Assembly (NCBI GenBank): GCA_002104895.1
Contig: MCFG01000034.1
Coordinates: 171,001 to 235,000 of the forward strand
Length of the DNA: 64,000 bases
Source: Anaeromyces robustus
Lineage: Eukaryota > Neocallimastigomycota > Neocallimastigomycetes > Neocallimastigales > Neocallimastigaceae
Direction: 5' to 3'
Both the position numbers and the translations under genes were made by a program. Position 1 is the stretch's first letter. Each line of letters begins with the position of its first letter. The notes under the pieces are model-generated. The model did no database searches. It was not told where the DNA came from and worked only from the letters and a program-made list of their open reading frames with translations. Shown piece by piece: positions 44,208 through 56,938 of the stretch.

Positions 44208-44268
44208 TTCATATGATCAACAAATACTGGTTTACCATACCTATTCGGCGTCGAATAACCGAAAATGA
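44208..44268 (+). other. GC-richer coding-like patch in desert
   Basis: In an almost pure A/T gap, these 60 bases contain CTATTCGGCGTCGAATAACC. The plus frame reads STNTGLPYLFGVE and stops. The codons for PYLFGVE differ from those for PYLFDVD in the 22460-22700 relic (minus strand) mainly at third positions, suggesting two decayed copies of one coding family. Confidence 0.3.
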
Positions 44269-44664
44269 ATTTTATAAAAAAAAAAAAAAAAAACTATAAA
44301 TATAATAATATACAGAAATAAAAAAAAAATGATGAAATAATGAATATTACTTTTTGGTTATAATTATTATAATGCAATGAAAAAAAAAAAAGAAAAATTT
44401 ATTGTTTTTTTTTTTTTTTTTTGATAAGATGACTGAAATTATTATATATATAAATAAATAAATAAATAAATAAATAAATGGAATATACAAATAAATTTGT
44501 AAATAAATAAGAATAATTATTATTGTTTAATATATATTTTTAATTTTTAATTTTTAATTTTTAATATCTTGATTTTTTCAATCTTTAATTTCTTTTATAT
44601 AAATTAACTATTTTATAATTTTAAATAATAATTACAATAGAATATAATCATTTTATAAAATGAA

Positions 44665-44765
44665 AAAAACAAAAAAAAAAAGGATTAAGAAAAAGGATAA
44701 AAAAAAAAAAGGATAAAAAAAAAAAGGATAAAAAAAAAGATAAAATGATAAAAATTGATAAAAAT
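44665..44765. repeat. GGATAAAAAA-type tandem repeat
   Basis: Imperfect tandem units of A-run plus GGAT (four or more copies), passing into GATAAAA units. Purine-rich on the plus strand. Confidence 0.7.
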
Positions 44766-45535
44766 GATTAAAAGGTATATTATTATAAAATATTTTTTTA
44801 ATTATTTAATATGAAAATTTGAAATATATATTTTATAATTAATAAAGTTTTTTTTTTTTATTTTTTTATATAGATAACTAAAAATAAAACTAAAAAGCTT
44901 GTATAAAAAAAAGTTGACTTTTGTCAACATTGATTTTAATAATATATATAAAAAAAAAACACAAAATATAATGGAATAAGTTTATACATTAATTAATTTA
45001 ATATTTTAATATTAAATATTTAGAATGTAATATTTTATATTTTAATTATTAATATAATTTTTTTTTTTTAAATATTAATTATATTTTTATTATTATTACG
45101 ATTATTATTATTATTATTTTTTTTTTTATTTTTTTTTATAATTAAAAATCTGTAATAGTGCAAATTATTTAATTACATGTAATTATATTAAAAGTATTCT
45201 AATATATTGAAATAAAAATAAAACTATATTTGTCCCATTTTATTTTCTAATAACATTTTTTTCTTAGGATTTTTTTTTTGTTATTTTATTATTATTATTT
45301 ATTATTTTGTTTTTGAATATTTTTTTTTTTTTGCTTTTATTTTTTATATATTTTTTTTTATTATAAATTATATTATTAAGAAAATGCTTTTAATATACAT
45401 ATATACTTTTTTTTTTATATATTTTTAGTTTTATGTGTGTGTGATTTTTGTTAATTATATATTCTTTTTATAAAGGATATTTAAATATTTAAGTTTTTGA
45501 TTATCAAAAATTAAAAATTATACCAAAAAAAAAAT

Positions 45536-45640
45536 TAACTTTTAATTGATTTTTAATTGATTTTTAAATTGATTTTTAAATTGATTTTTAAAATTGATTT
45601 TTAAAATTGATTTTTAAATTGATTTTTAAATTGATATTTT
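45536..45640. repeat. Minisatellite of GATTTTTAAATT-like units
   Basis: About eight tandem copies of a unit of 12-15 bases built on ATTGATTTTTAA with varying A-run length, ending 15-20 bases from the NadB stop codon. It would lie in the NadB 3' untranslated region. Confidence 0.8.
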
Positions 45641-45654
45641 TTTTTTTTTTACAT

Positions 45655-46694
45655 TTATAATCTGTTTTCAAGGATAGCCTTAGAAACCTTAGTTGGTCCA
45701 AAGAAGTTAACATCATCTTTTTCTGGATAATCTAAAGTGTAATGTAAACCACGAGATTCCTTTCTACGAAGAGCACTTTCAACAATAAGGTAAGCAACAT
45801 CAGCAATATTTCTTAATTCAAGGATATCTGGAGTAACCTTATATTGCCAATAATATTCTTGAATTTCATTACGTAATAATTCTAATCTTCTTCTAGCACG
45901 TTGAAGTCTTTTATTAGTTCTAACAATACCAACGTAATTCCACATGAATCTTCTAATTTCTTCCCAGTTATGGTAAACTAAAACAATTTCATCATTGGTA
46001 ACAGCCATACCTGGATCCCAAGATGGTGGAGTAAGAGTAGTTGGTGGTTCCTTAATAAGTTTCTTAGCTAAATCGGAGGCACGGTGACCATAAACAAGAC
46101 CTTCTAAAAGAGAATTAGAAGCTAAACGGTTAGCACCATGTAAACCAGTGTAAGAACATTCACCAATAGCTAAAAGATGTGGAATAGTAGTTTGACCATG
46201 GGTATCAACAACAATACCACCACACATATAGTGAGCAGCTGGAACGACTGGAATTGGTTCTTTAGTCATATCAATGTTAAATTCAAGACATTTGTGGTAA
46301 ATAGTTGGGAATCTTTCAAGAATAGTTTCTCTTGGTAAATGAGTCATATCTAAGAAGACACATTGGTCACCAGTACGTTTCATTTCAGCATCAATAGCTC
46401 TAGCGACAACATCACGTGGAGCTAAAGCACCCATTGGGTGGTATTTTTCCATGAAAGTTTGACCATTCTTTAATTTTAATTGACCACCTTCACCACGTAA
46501 AGCTTCACTAATTAAGAAACTTTTAGCTTTTGGATGGTATAAACAAGTTGGGTGGAATTGATAGAATTCCATGTTAGCAATTTCAGCACCAGCACGGTAA
46601 GCCATAGCAACACCATCACCAGTAGCAACATCTGGGTTAGAGGTATATAAGTAAGTCTTACCAGCACCACCAGTAGCTAAAGTAACAACACCTA

Positions 46695-46726
<32 letters not shown>

Positions 46727-47864
46727 ATAATTAAATATTAAAATAAAATTGATAAAAAAATAAAAAAAAAAATAAATAAATAAATAAAAAAAACATTATA
46801 ATTAATATAACAAATATATAATATTTAAAATAATAATAATATATAATATATAATAATAAATAAATTATATATTATTTTTTTTTTTTTTTTCAAAAAAAAA
46901 AAAAGATGAAAATGAAAATAAATTATATATATATAATTATCATTTATAATAAAAATTTAATTATTTTAATAATAATAAAATTATCCATTTTTTATTGACA
47001 CTTACCACCTAAGAAGGTATCAATTTCACCATTTTCTCTTAAGACATATGCACCAATACAACGGTTAGAGCTAGAGTGACCAATTTTTCTTTCGGTAATA
47101 AGATCAACAGCCATACTGTTACTGAAGAAAGTAATGTTCTTTTCAGCTTGACAAGTGGCAAGTAAAGTCTTTTGAACTTCAGCACCAGTAGCATCTGCAG
47201 CATGAGCAACACGATAAGTGGAGTGACCACCTTCTCTAGTTAAATCTAATTTTTCTTCGTTATCCTAATAGTAATATAATTAATAATAATATTATAATAA
47301 ATAAATATTTAATATTAATAAATAAAATTAATAATATATATTCAAAAAAGTATCATATATTTTTGATAATATTATTTTAAATTATAAAAAAAAAGTTTGT
47401 ATTTTTTTTTTTTTCTTTTGTTTTTTGTTTTTTTTTTTATAAAATGATTTATACAATATTATTACTATAATAATATAATTATTATAATAAGGAAAAAAAA
47501 ATAAATATATAAATATATATAATTATAAATTTAAATTTTATTTTTAACTAACCTTAGTGTGAGTAAAGTGAGCACCAAAGGAAATAAGTTCTTTAATATA
47601 ACCTGGACCTTCGGTAACACAAAGTTTAACGGCTTCTTCATCATTAATGAAACAACCAGCAGTCATTGTATCCTTAATGTGAGCTTCAAAAGAATCATTA
47701 TCAGAAAGTACTGCAGCAATACCACCTTGGGCATAATTAGTAGCACCTTCAGTTAAGATACTTTTAGTTAATACAGCAACAGTACCAACTTTTGAACAAT
47801 TAAGAGCGAAAACAAGACCAGCAACACCACCACCGATAACTAAGAAATCGAATTTACGTTCCAT
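45655..47864 (-). CDS. nadB: L-aspartate oxidase (bacterial-type), NAD biosynthesis
   Basis: Three exons: 47864-47553, 47264-47006 and 46691-45655 (1,608 bases, 535 residues; bacterial NadB is about 540). The N-terminus has the FAD dinucleotide-binding motif [16 protein letters not shown]. It is followed by [66 protein letters not shown], the active-site block [31 protein letters not shown]-like [30 protein letters not shown] and [20 protein letters not shown]. The C-terminal helical domain ends ENRL. NadB oxidises L-aspartate to iminoaspartate with fumarate or O2 as acceptor, the first step of bacterial de novo NAD synthesis, working with quinolinate synthase NadA. Most fungi use the O2-dependent kynurenine route, so this gene is probably horizontally acquired, now with two introns and highly-expressed-type codons. 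No organelle presequence is evident. Confidence 0.96.
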
Positions 47865-50053
47865 TGCGTTTTTTTTTTTAGATAAAATATATAAGGGAAG
47901 GTAAAAAAAAAAAAAAAACTTTTTACAAAACTATTAAATGTTTTATATTATGAAAATATATTTTATAAATTTTATAAAAACAATAAGAATAATATAAAAT
48001 ATTAGTGTTAAGAATTATATGTATTTATTATTATAAATATATATATATTTAAAATTATATATCATCTAATAATATAAATTCAATTGAGATCATATTATAT
48101 ATATATATATAAAACTAAAAAGTACAACTATTGAAATTTTTATATAAAACATTATTTATTTTTATATAGAATTTAATATATATTTATTTTATAGTTTTAT
48201 AGTTAACTTGTTATCTTATATTTAAATAATTAATTATTAATTATAAATTATATAAATACTACAATTGCTTTTTATATAAAAGGGACTAAAAGTTTATCGT
48301 AATTTTAATTCATTTTATAATATATTTTATAAACTCTTTGTTATTTATAAATTATTTAATATAATTTTTATCATTGAATAAATTAATTATTACTATTATT
48401 ATATAAAATAAAGCTATTATTTAACATTTATAATAATGCATATTATTAGTGACAAAAGATATATACTTTTTAATAATAATAAAAACCAAGTATAATAATA
48501 ATTATAAAAATAAAAATAGTAATAATAACAACAATAATAATAGTAGTAATAATAAAAATTATTATGATGATAATAACTAATATAATAATGTGAATAAGTT
48601 ACTTACAATTTTTACAAAATTTAATTACAAGTAATTTTCTAATATAAGAAAAAAAGCTTACGTAAATTGATAAAAAGTGTTAAAATTTTTCATTTATATA
48701 TTAATGAATAAGTAAGTAGATGAATAAATAAATAAATAAATAATAAATGAATGGATGAATATATAATATTATTAAAAAAAAAGAAATAATCAATATTAAT
48801 TAATCAATTATTAAATAATTTAATAATTTTTTTTATTTCTTTATTAAAATTTATAAATTTTTTAGTATTAATAAATAATATATTGACCAATATATAATAA
48901 TATACTTTAATATATTAATCAATATAAAATATATGTTTTTTATAAATATCTTGGTAAATAACACATGAGTACATGTGATTATTTTATATATGATTGGGAA
49001 ATAGAAATAATAAAAATTATAAACTAATAAATTATTTAAAAAAAATTGATTTTAGATTAATGTTTAACATTTTATGTATACAACAAAGAAAAAAGATGTA
49101 TCTGTGTATTAAATTTTAAATTAAATAATAAATAGTTCAATATATTATTTAATTGAATAAATATATTAAGAATAAATTGTTTTTCCTTGAATTAATTTTA
49201 ATACGTATTGATTTATGATCTTCAAAAATAGTAATTACTAAAATAATTGTAAAATTCTTAATTTTTTGTTATATAAAAAAATTTTTTTTTCTTAATTGAA
49301 GAAATAAATAAATAAATAAAATATATATATATATAAATATGTATTTTTTTATTATAATGAAATTGTTTATAGAATTTTTTTCTTCAAATTTGATTAATAT
49401 TTATCAGTAATATAATAACTATTAAATTTTTCTTGATAAAAAAAAGTCGAAAATTTAATAATATATCTCTAAAATATTATTTTTATTTTATTATAGATTT
49501 TTATTTTTATTTTTTTAATAATAATAAATGCTTAATAATTCATATTATTATTAAATCACACATCTCATCTTTATAAATAAATAATTTGTTTTTTTTTTTT
49601 TTTTTAAATAAATAATTTATTTATAAATAATTTATTATTATTATATTGAATATTCAATATATTTTATATCTTTATATATATTATTTTTATATAGTTTAAT
49701 ATATTACAATATTATTACATTTTGTTACATTTCATTAATAAATATGATTTTAATATATACAAAATTAGAAATACTATTAAATTATATAGAATAATTATAT
49801 ATAATATATTATTAAGTATAATGAATCATATAATAAATATATGTTGTTATTGAATTAATATTAGGAATATATATAATTACTAATTTATATTATTTATATA
49901 ATATTTATTTATTTATTTAGATATAAATAATTTATTTATTTTATATTTATTTATTTATTATTTGTTTATTTATATATAAATAATATATTTATTTATTTTT
50001 TATTTTTTTATATATAAATAATTTATATATAATTTATTTATTTATTTATTAAT

Positions 50054-50085
<32 letters not shown>

Positions 50086-50614
50086 TTAATATTATTTATT
50101 TAATTATTTTTTTAAAAAAGAATTTTTATAAATTATAATTAAAATGCCAGCCATTTTTCCAACATAGGATTCATTCATTCATTCTTTTTTTTTTTATTTT
50201 ATTTTAGCAGTCATGAGATGATGAGGGAAAAAAAATTTTATTGATTAATTAGGACGAAAAAATAAATAAATAAAGATGGCAGTGGATACCCAATAGAGTT
50301 GATCTGTTTTTTTTTTTTTATTTTATATATTATTCATTATTCATTATTCATTATTATTATTATTATTATTATTTATTATTATAATGATGAGGAATCAATA
50401 TTTATTAAAAAAATAATACTTAAATTAACAAATGAATATTTAAAATTATATTTGATCAAAAATAAATAAATAAATAAATAAATATATGAATAAATATATA
50501 ATAAATAAATAAATAAATATATATATAAATAAGTAAATTATTAAATAAATATATAATAAATAAATATATAATAATTATAATAAAAATAAAATAAATTCAA
50601 AATACAAAAATAAC

Positions 50615-50664
50615 ATATTACTCTAGATAATATAAATATATATTTATATTATCTAGAGTAATAT
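50615..50664. repeat. Perfect 50-base palindrome
   Basis: The 25 bases 50615-50639 are exactly complementary, in inverse order and without spacer, to 50640-50664. Each arm contains TACTCTAGATAATATAAAT, including an XbaI-type TCTAGA. Perfect palindromes of this length are unstable in most genomes and uncommon even in A/T-rich DNA when arms include several G and C bases. No gene lies within 2 kb, so a terminator role is unlikely. Confidence 0.9.
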
Positions 50665-51155
50665 AGTAATAAGTTATTATACTTTCAAGTGTGTTTTTAA
50701 ATAGGCTTTTATAAAATTTTGATATATCTCGGATCTATTTAATTATGGGTTTAGCCTAATTTTGTTTAATAAATAATATTATTAATAATCCAAAAAAAAA
50801 AAAAAAAAAAAAAAAAAAACGAAAAGAAAACCTCTTCTGATGATTATTCTTTATTATTATTATTATTATTATTATTATTTCATTATTCTTTTTTCTTTCA
50901 TAGAAATATATTATTTTAATAAAAATAAATGGTTAATTTATGGTTTTTATAAATTAATATATGGGTTTAATTAATTAATATATGGGTTTAATTAATTTAT
51001 TTATGGTTTTAATTAATTATATTATGGCTAATTTTAATATTATAATATACATAAATATATTATAATGGCTATAATTAATATTATCTGGATATATCTAATT
51101 GAATATCTATCCCATTAATAATTTATGGTGAAATAAGTTACGAATAAAAAAATGC

Positions 51156-51187
<32 letters not shown>

Positions 51188-51204
51188 TCATTAATAAATC
51201 ACTT

Positions 51205-51282
51205 ATGAATTTATAATATTTATACGAATATAAAAAAAAATATAATAGTATTATAATATTTGTATAAATATTATAAATTCAT
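51205..51282. repeat. Inverted repeat, 20-base perfect arms
   Basis: Left arm 51205-51224 (ATGAATTTATAATATTTATA) and right arm 51263-51282 are perfect inverse complements separated by 38 bases of A/T sequence. Could form a stem-loop. Confidence 0.8.
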
Positions 51283-51525
51283 AGTATTATTATTTAAATT
51301 CATAAGTATTATTATTATTATTATTATTAACTATTATTATTACTATTATTATTATATTTTTTCTATTTTTATTTTATTATATTTTATTTCATTTTTCTTT
51401 TTTTCATTATTATATTATATTACAATAAAATAATAATAACAGTTAATAATATAAAAATAAGTTTTAAATATTAATATTAATATATATTTGATATTTAGAT
51501 ACGTAACTATGAAAAATAAAATAAT

Positions 51526-51648
<123 letters not shown>

Positions 51649-53896
51649 ATTAATTTTTTAATATAGGAGTGTTTCACCATATTAAAAAAATTCTATCTTT
51701 TATAATTTAATATATTGTTTCAATTATTGTTTAGTTCATTTTATTATTATTTTTCATTAATCTATGTGGATGATACATAATCTTGATAATCTCGTGTAAC
51801 ATTAACTAAATAATTTCAAAAAAGTTTTTTTTTACTTGTATTTATAATATATAATTTGAGATTAAATTTTTTTTACAATTATAATATTAATCTAATATTT
51901 CTTAATTAAAAAACAATTTCAGGAATAATAATTATTATTAAAAAAATTTAAATGCTCATGAATATATTTTTTAAATGAATATTAAATATAATATATATAT
52001 TTTTAACAAAATATAGTTCTATTATTATTGTTTTTTTCTTTTTTCATGATAATAATTACTATTCCAATTATAATTAATTATTTGTAATTATGATCATTTT
52101 CATTATAATGAAATATGACTTTATTTTTTATAATTTTTTAATATATAATAATATGTAATTAAAAAAATACTTTTAATAATAATTCAAATTCATTAATTAA
52201 TTATATTTAATTTTAATATATAAAAATTTGGTATACAAACAATTGTTATAGAATTTTTTAGGTATACCATTAATTTTAATTAAATATAGTTTTTGGTTAA
52301 TTATGATTCATAAATTAAATTTTAAAAAACACTATTAATTCTAAATAAAGTCAATATTTATGGATATATATATTTACTTTTACATGAAATCTTTAATTAT
52401 AGATTAATAAGTTAATTAAAAATTAATAACAAATTAAATTTTACTTCTTTATTATTGAAAAAACTTTTTTTTTTTTTTTATTTTTTATTTGTATAAATTG
52501 TGGAATTTATATTAATGTAAATTTATATATTTTTATGACATTAATAAATAATATTTATATAAATACATACATTATAGAAAATAATTTATTTATATTATTA
52601 TTATCAATATCTTATATATATATATAATTATATGATAATTTCACATTATTGACAATTTAAAAATTTTTAGAAGCATAGAAGTTATATACATATTATAATA
52701 TCTATCTTTTGATTAAAGTACAATGACCTATTATATATATATATATATAAATATACAAATATGATGATAATTATGTTTTTTTTAATAATTTTTTATGACA
52801 AAAAAGTGTAATATATAATATAATTTTAATTATATGCTTATATTTTAATGAATGTATTTATTTATATTTTTTTATTATTATACAATATATATATTATTGA
52901 TATATATATTCTTTTTTATTAATAGTTTTTTAATTTTTTTTTATTTTTAAATTTACAGAAAAAAAAAAAGTTAAATAAAATTAAAAATATTACTAAAAAT
53001 TAGGAAATGATTATGTTAATGTTGTTATAGATATTAAATGTGTTAACGATAAATTTGTACCTATAAGAATTCTCTTATGCAACAATAAATCTTTTTAAAA
53101 GTTAACTATTGTTATATAATTATTTTATAATATATATTATCATATATCATATATATTTTATTTATATATATATGGTTTTTAATATATAATAATTATGATT
53201 TCTATATATATAAGAATTATAGAAAATATGAAAATGAAAGATTACAAAAAATAAATAAATAAATAAAAAAAGAAAAAAAAAATAATATTTAGTATTTTAT
53301 TATTTTTGAAGTAAAGAATATTAGATGAATATATAATATTTTTTTAAAAGAAAATGAAAAAAGGTTAATTATATTTATTAAAAAAATAAAATAAAAATTT
53401 TTGATATTTTATATTTTAAAATAGATTAAATAATAATGGAAAAATTTTCCTTTTTTTATTAAATGTTATTAGTCATATAATACAAAAAGTTAAAAACTTT
53501 AATATATATCTTTCTTAAAATATTATTGAAAACCACTATAATTTAATATAGTAAAACTATTTTATATTAACTGAAAAACAATTTTATATTATATTCACAG
53601 TTTTAATATTAATAATGATTATTTAGTGTTTAACTATTATTATCTAATATTTTATAAAAAATAAATATTTTATAATATATTATTAATTAAATTTTATATT
53701 AATAATAATGAAGCTTTTATTATTATTATTTTTTTATTTAAACTAGTGTATAAAAATGTTTTATTATTATATTAATATAATTGAGAAAAATATAATTTCA
53801 TTAAATAATATTTAAAAAAAAAATAAGTAAGTAAATAAATAAATAAATAAAATAACTGATGTAACAGAAATTATAATTAAAAGTAGATATGACAAT

Positions 53897-56800
53897 ATGA
53901 CAAGGGAATTAAAAAGAGTAACAAAAGATAAATTAAATTTAAAAAGAAAATTGAATAATAATTATGAATTGACTACTACTGATAAAAGTCAAAATTTAAA
54001 TAATGATAGTATAGCATTTGGAGTTAAAAGGAGAAGAAAAGAATTAGAAATAAAACAATTATTACCTTTAGAAAATAAAAAAAATAAATATGAAATATTA
54101 AAAATTGAAACCCAGAAAGAAAAAGATAACAATACTAATGACGATAACAATAATAATAAAAATAATAACAATAATAAGAAAACTAAATATTCAAAACGAT
54201 TTTTAAATAAAAATAAAAAAGATGATAGTCCAATTGAAGAAGAAATTATAATAATAGATAGTGAAAGTGACAAAGAAAGTGATAACATAATTGAATTTGA
54301 AAATGTATTTGAGAAAAAAAATAAAAATAAAAAAAGAAATAGAAATAAATTGAAAAGTGAAAATGAATTTATTGAAATTGATAGTAATGAAGAAGAAGAA
54401 GAAGAAGAAAAAGAAAAAGAAAAAGAAGAAATATTTGAAGAACCAAAAAAATATAATTTCAGAAAAAGAAATTCAAATGTATATAATAATAAAGTGAATA
54501 TTACAAAAGAGAATCAATTGAAAAAAAATAAAAATAAGAATAATAAATTGAATAATGTAGCAAATAAAACTACTAATGATATTAAAGAAGAAAAAGAAGA
54601 AGAAGAGAAAACATTAATAAAAAATAGAAAGAATGAAGGTAAAAAAAGTATAAGAAAAAATACAAAAAGAAAAAGGAATGAAATAAATGAAACAACTGAG
54701 AAAAATAATAAAAATGAAAAAATAGAGAATAAGAAAATTGATAAGGAAAAGAAAAAGGTAAAGGAAAATAAAATTGTTGAACCCGAAAATGAATTAAATT
54801 TATCTTCAGAAGAAGATAAAACAGAAACAAGTAATATTTTAAATGACATAAATATTTCTGAGAATATAACTATAGAGGATAATTTAAGTGAAGATAGTGA
54901 AAATGACGAAGATTGGGAACAAATTGAAATTTCTGAAGAAAGTAATATATACATTAAAATTAATTCAATTTAAATTATAAATTATTTAAAATTTTCAATT
55001 ATATTTATTTATTTATTTATTTATTTATTTACTTATACATTTACTTAATTATTTTATAGAATCTGAATTAAGTAGTAGTGATAAATTATTAAGTGATAAA
55101 CGGTCAATAACCATTTCATTTGATAAACTTGAAAAGAAGTAATTATATTATTATTTTTTTTATCCTTAAAACTTTTCTTATTATTTTTGTTAATTATATA
55201 TACATATATATATATATGTATATTTTTTTTTATATTTTTTTATTTTTGGATAATATTTTATCATACAATACAATATAACATAATACCCAACATTTATAAT
55301 ATAATATATATATATATAATATTAATATTAATATAATATGATAATATTTATAAAGGAAACAGAAAAAGAAAGGAATTAATAAACAAGATAGGTTATTAAG
55401 AAAAGATACCCATAAAACACAAATATTATGTTTTCTTAGTTCTTGTCAAATATGGAATTTATGGTGTTGTTCTAATTTAATAAAAGTAAATATAAGTAAT
55501 AATAATTTTTTGATTTTTATATATAATTAAAAATAATAATATGAATTAAAAAAAAAAAAAAATTTTTAATTATACTATAAATCATAAAAAAAAAAAAAAA
55601 AAAGAATCTAGCATTATCAGTTTTACCAGAATATTTATTAAAATATAATGAAAAAAATATTAAATCTGGAAATATTAAACAATTAACCGAAATAATTGAA
55701 GAATTATGTGAATGGTTTAATGATTTCTTTGGGAAAGAAAATATTAAAGAAATTATGAAATTACAAACAACTAATCATAATCAATCAACTAATAAAAAGA
55801 AGAAGAACAATGATAAAAAAGTATTGGACTCAAAAAATAATAAAAATGAGAGTGACGATAATGTTATATCCATGGATAAAAAAAATATTATTAAAGTAAA
55901 GTAAAAACAATAATAATAGATTTATTTTATTTTAATATATAATGAATATATATTTAATGTTAATCATTGATTATCAATATTTAAAGAAAAAATTATCAAT
56001 TTATTAATATATATATATATATATCATTTTTCATAATAAATAAATAATTATTAATAACTATAATAGAGATTTGAAGTAAAAAATACAAAAATTCTAAGTT
56101 TATTTTTCCAAAAGCCTTATTGGATAAAAGAATTTGAAAATTCAGAAAATATATATATTATAATATTTATTCTTTTTGCAAGAATTATAGGATTTCAATG
56201 TCGTTTTGTAGCTTCACTTTATCCTATACCTATATCTTTTTCAAAAAAGAAAGTTAATACTAATGAAGGTAAATATATATATATATATATAAATAAATAA
56301 TTAATAATATTAATATTATACTATTATTATTTTTTTCTCTTTTCTCTTTTCTCTTTTTCTACTGTATTTCTTTTTTTTTTTTTTTTTTTTTAGAATAAAT
56401 AATTTTAATATTAGTATTATTTAATATTGTTTTTAACATTTTATTATTATTAATATTAATAATATTATTATTATTATTATTAATTAATTAATTAATTAAT
56501 AGTATTATTATTTTAATATTGTTATTATTTATTGTTATTATATATTATTATTAATATTTTATTATCATTATTATTATTATTATTTAATATATTAGCTATA
56601 AAGTTGTGGTGTGAAATATATTGTAATAAAGAAAAGAAATGGATTACGGTTAATCCATTATATTCACCTTTTATTTATACCAAAGCCAAAAACTATAAAA
56701 TTAAATGTCCAAAACCTATAAATTATATTGTAACAATTAATGAAGGTAAATATTTAATAATAATACTAATAACAATAATGTTTTATAAGATTTTATAAAG

Positions 56801-56899
56801 ATAATAGAAAATATATAATATTATATATTTAACAATAGGAAAAATAATAATATAATAAATTATAAATAAAAATTAATTATAATTTTGATATTAATATAA

Positions 56900-56938
<39 letters not shown>

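Larger units (their letters stand above)
43734..45654. other. Intergenic region between SLC10 gene and NadB
   Basis: About 1.9 kb of A/T DNA with long poly-T (44171-44205), a GGATAAAAAA-type repeat, and a minisatellite next to the NadB stop codon. One 60-base patch at 44208-44268 is clearly richer in G/C and coding-like on the plus strand (TNTGLPYLFGVE then TAA). It resembles part of the relic at 22460-22700. Nothing else is recognised. Confidence 0.5.

Noticed and set aside
47039-47230. 63-residue minus frame inside the NadB region
   Set aside because: Wrong frame of NadB exon 2; the in-phase frame gives the conserved LTREGGHS and [11 protein letters not shown] blocks.
53989-54954. Ser/Leu/Phe-rich minus-strand frames under RAD4 exon 1
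   Set aside because: Antisense of the Lys/Glu-rich N-terminus of Rad4, which is the frame that splices into the conserved domains.
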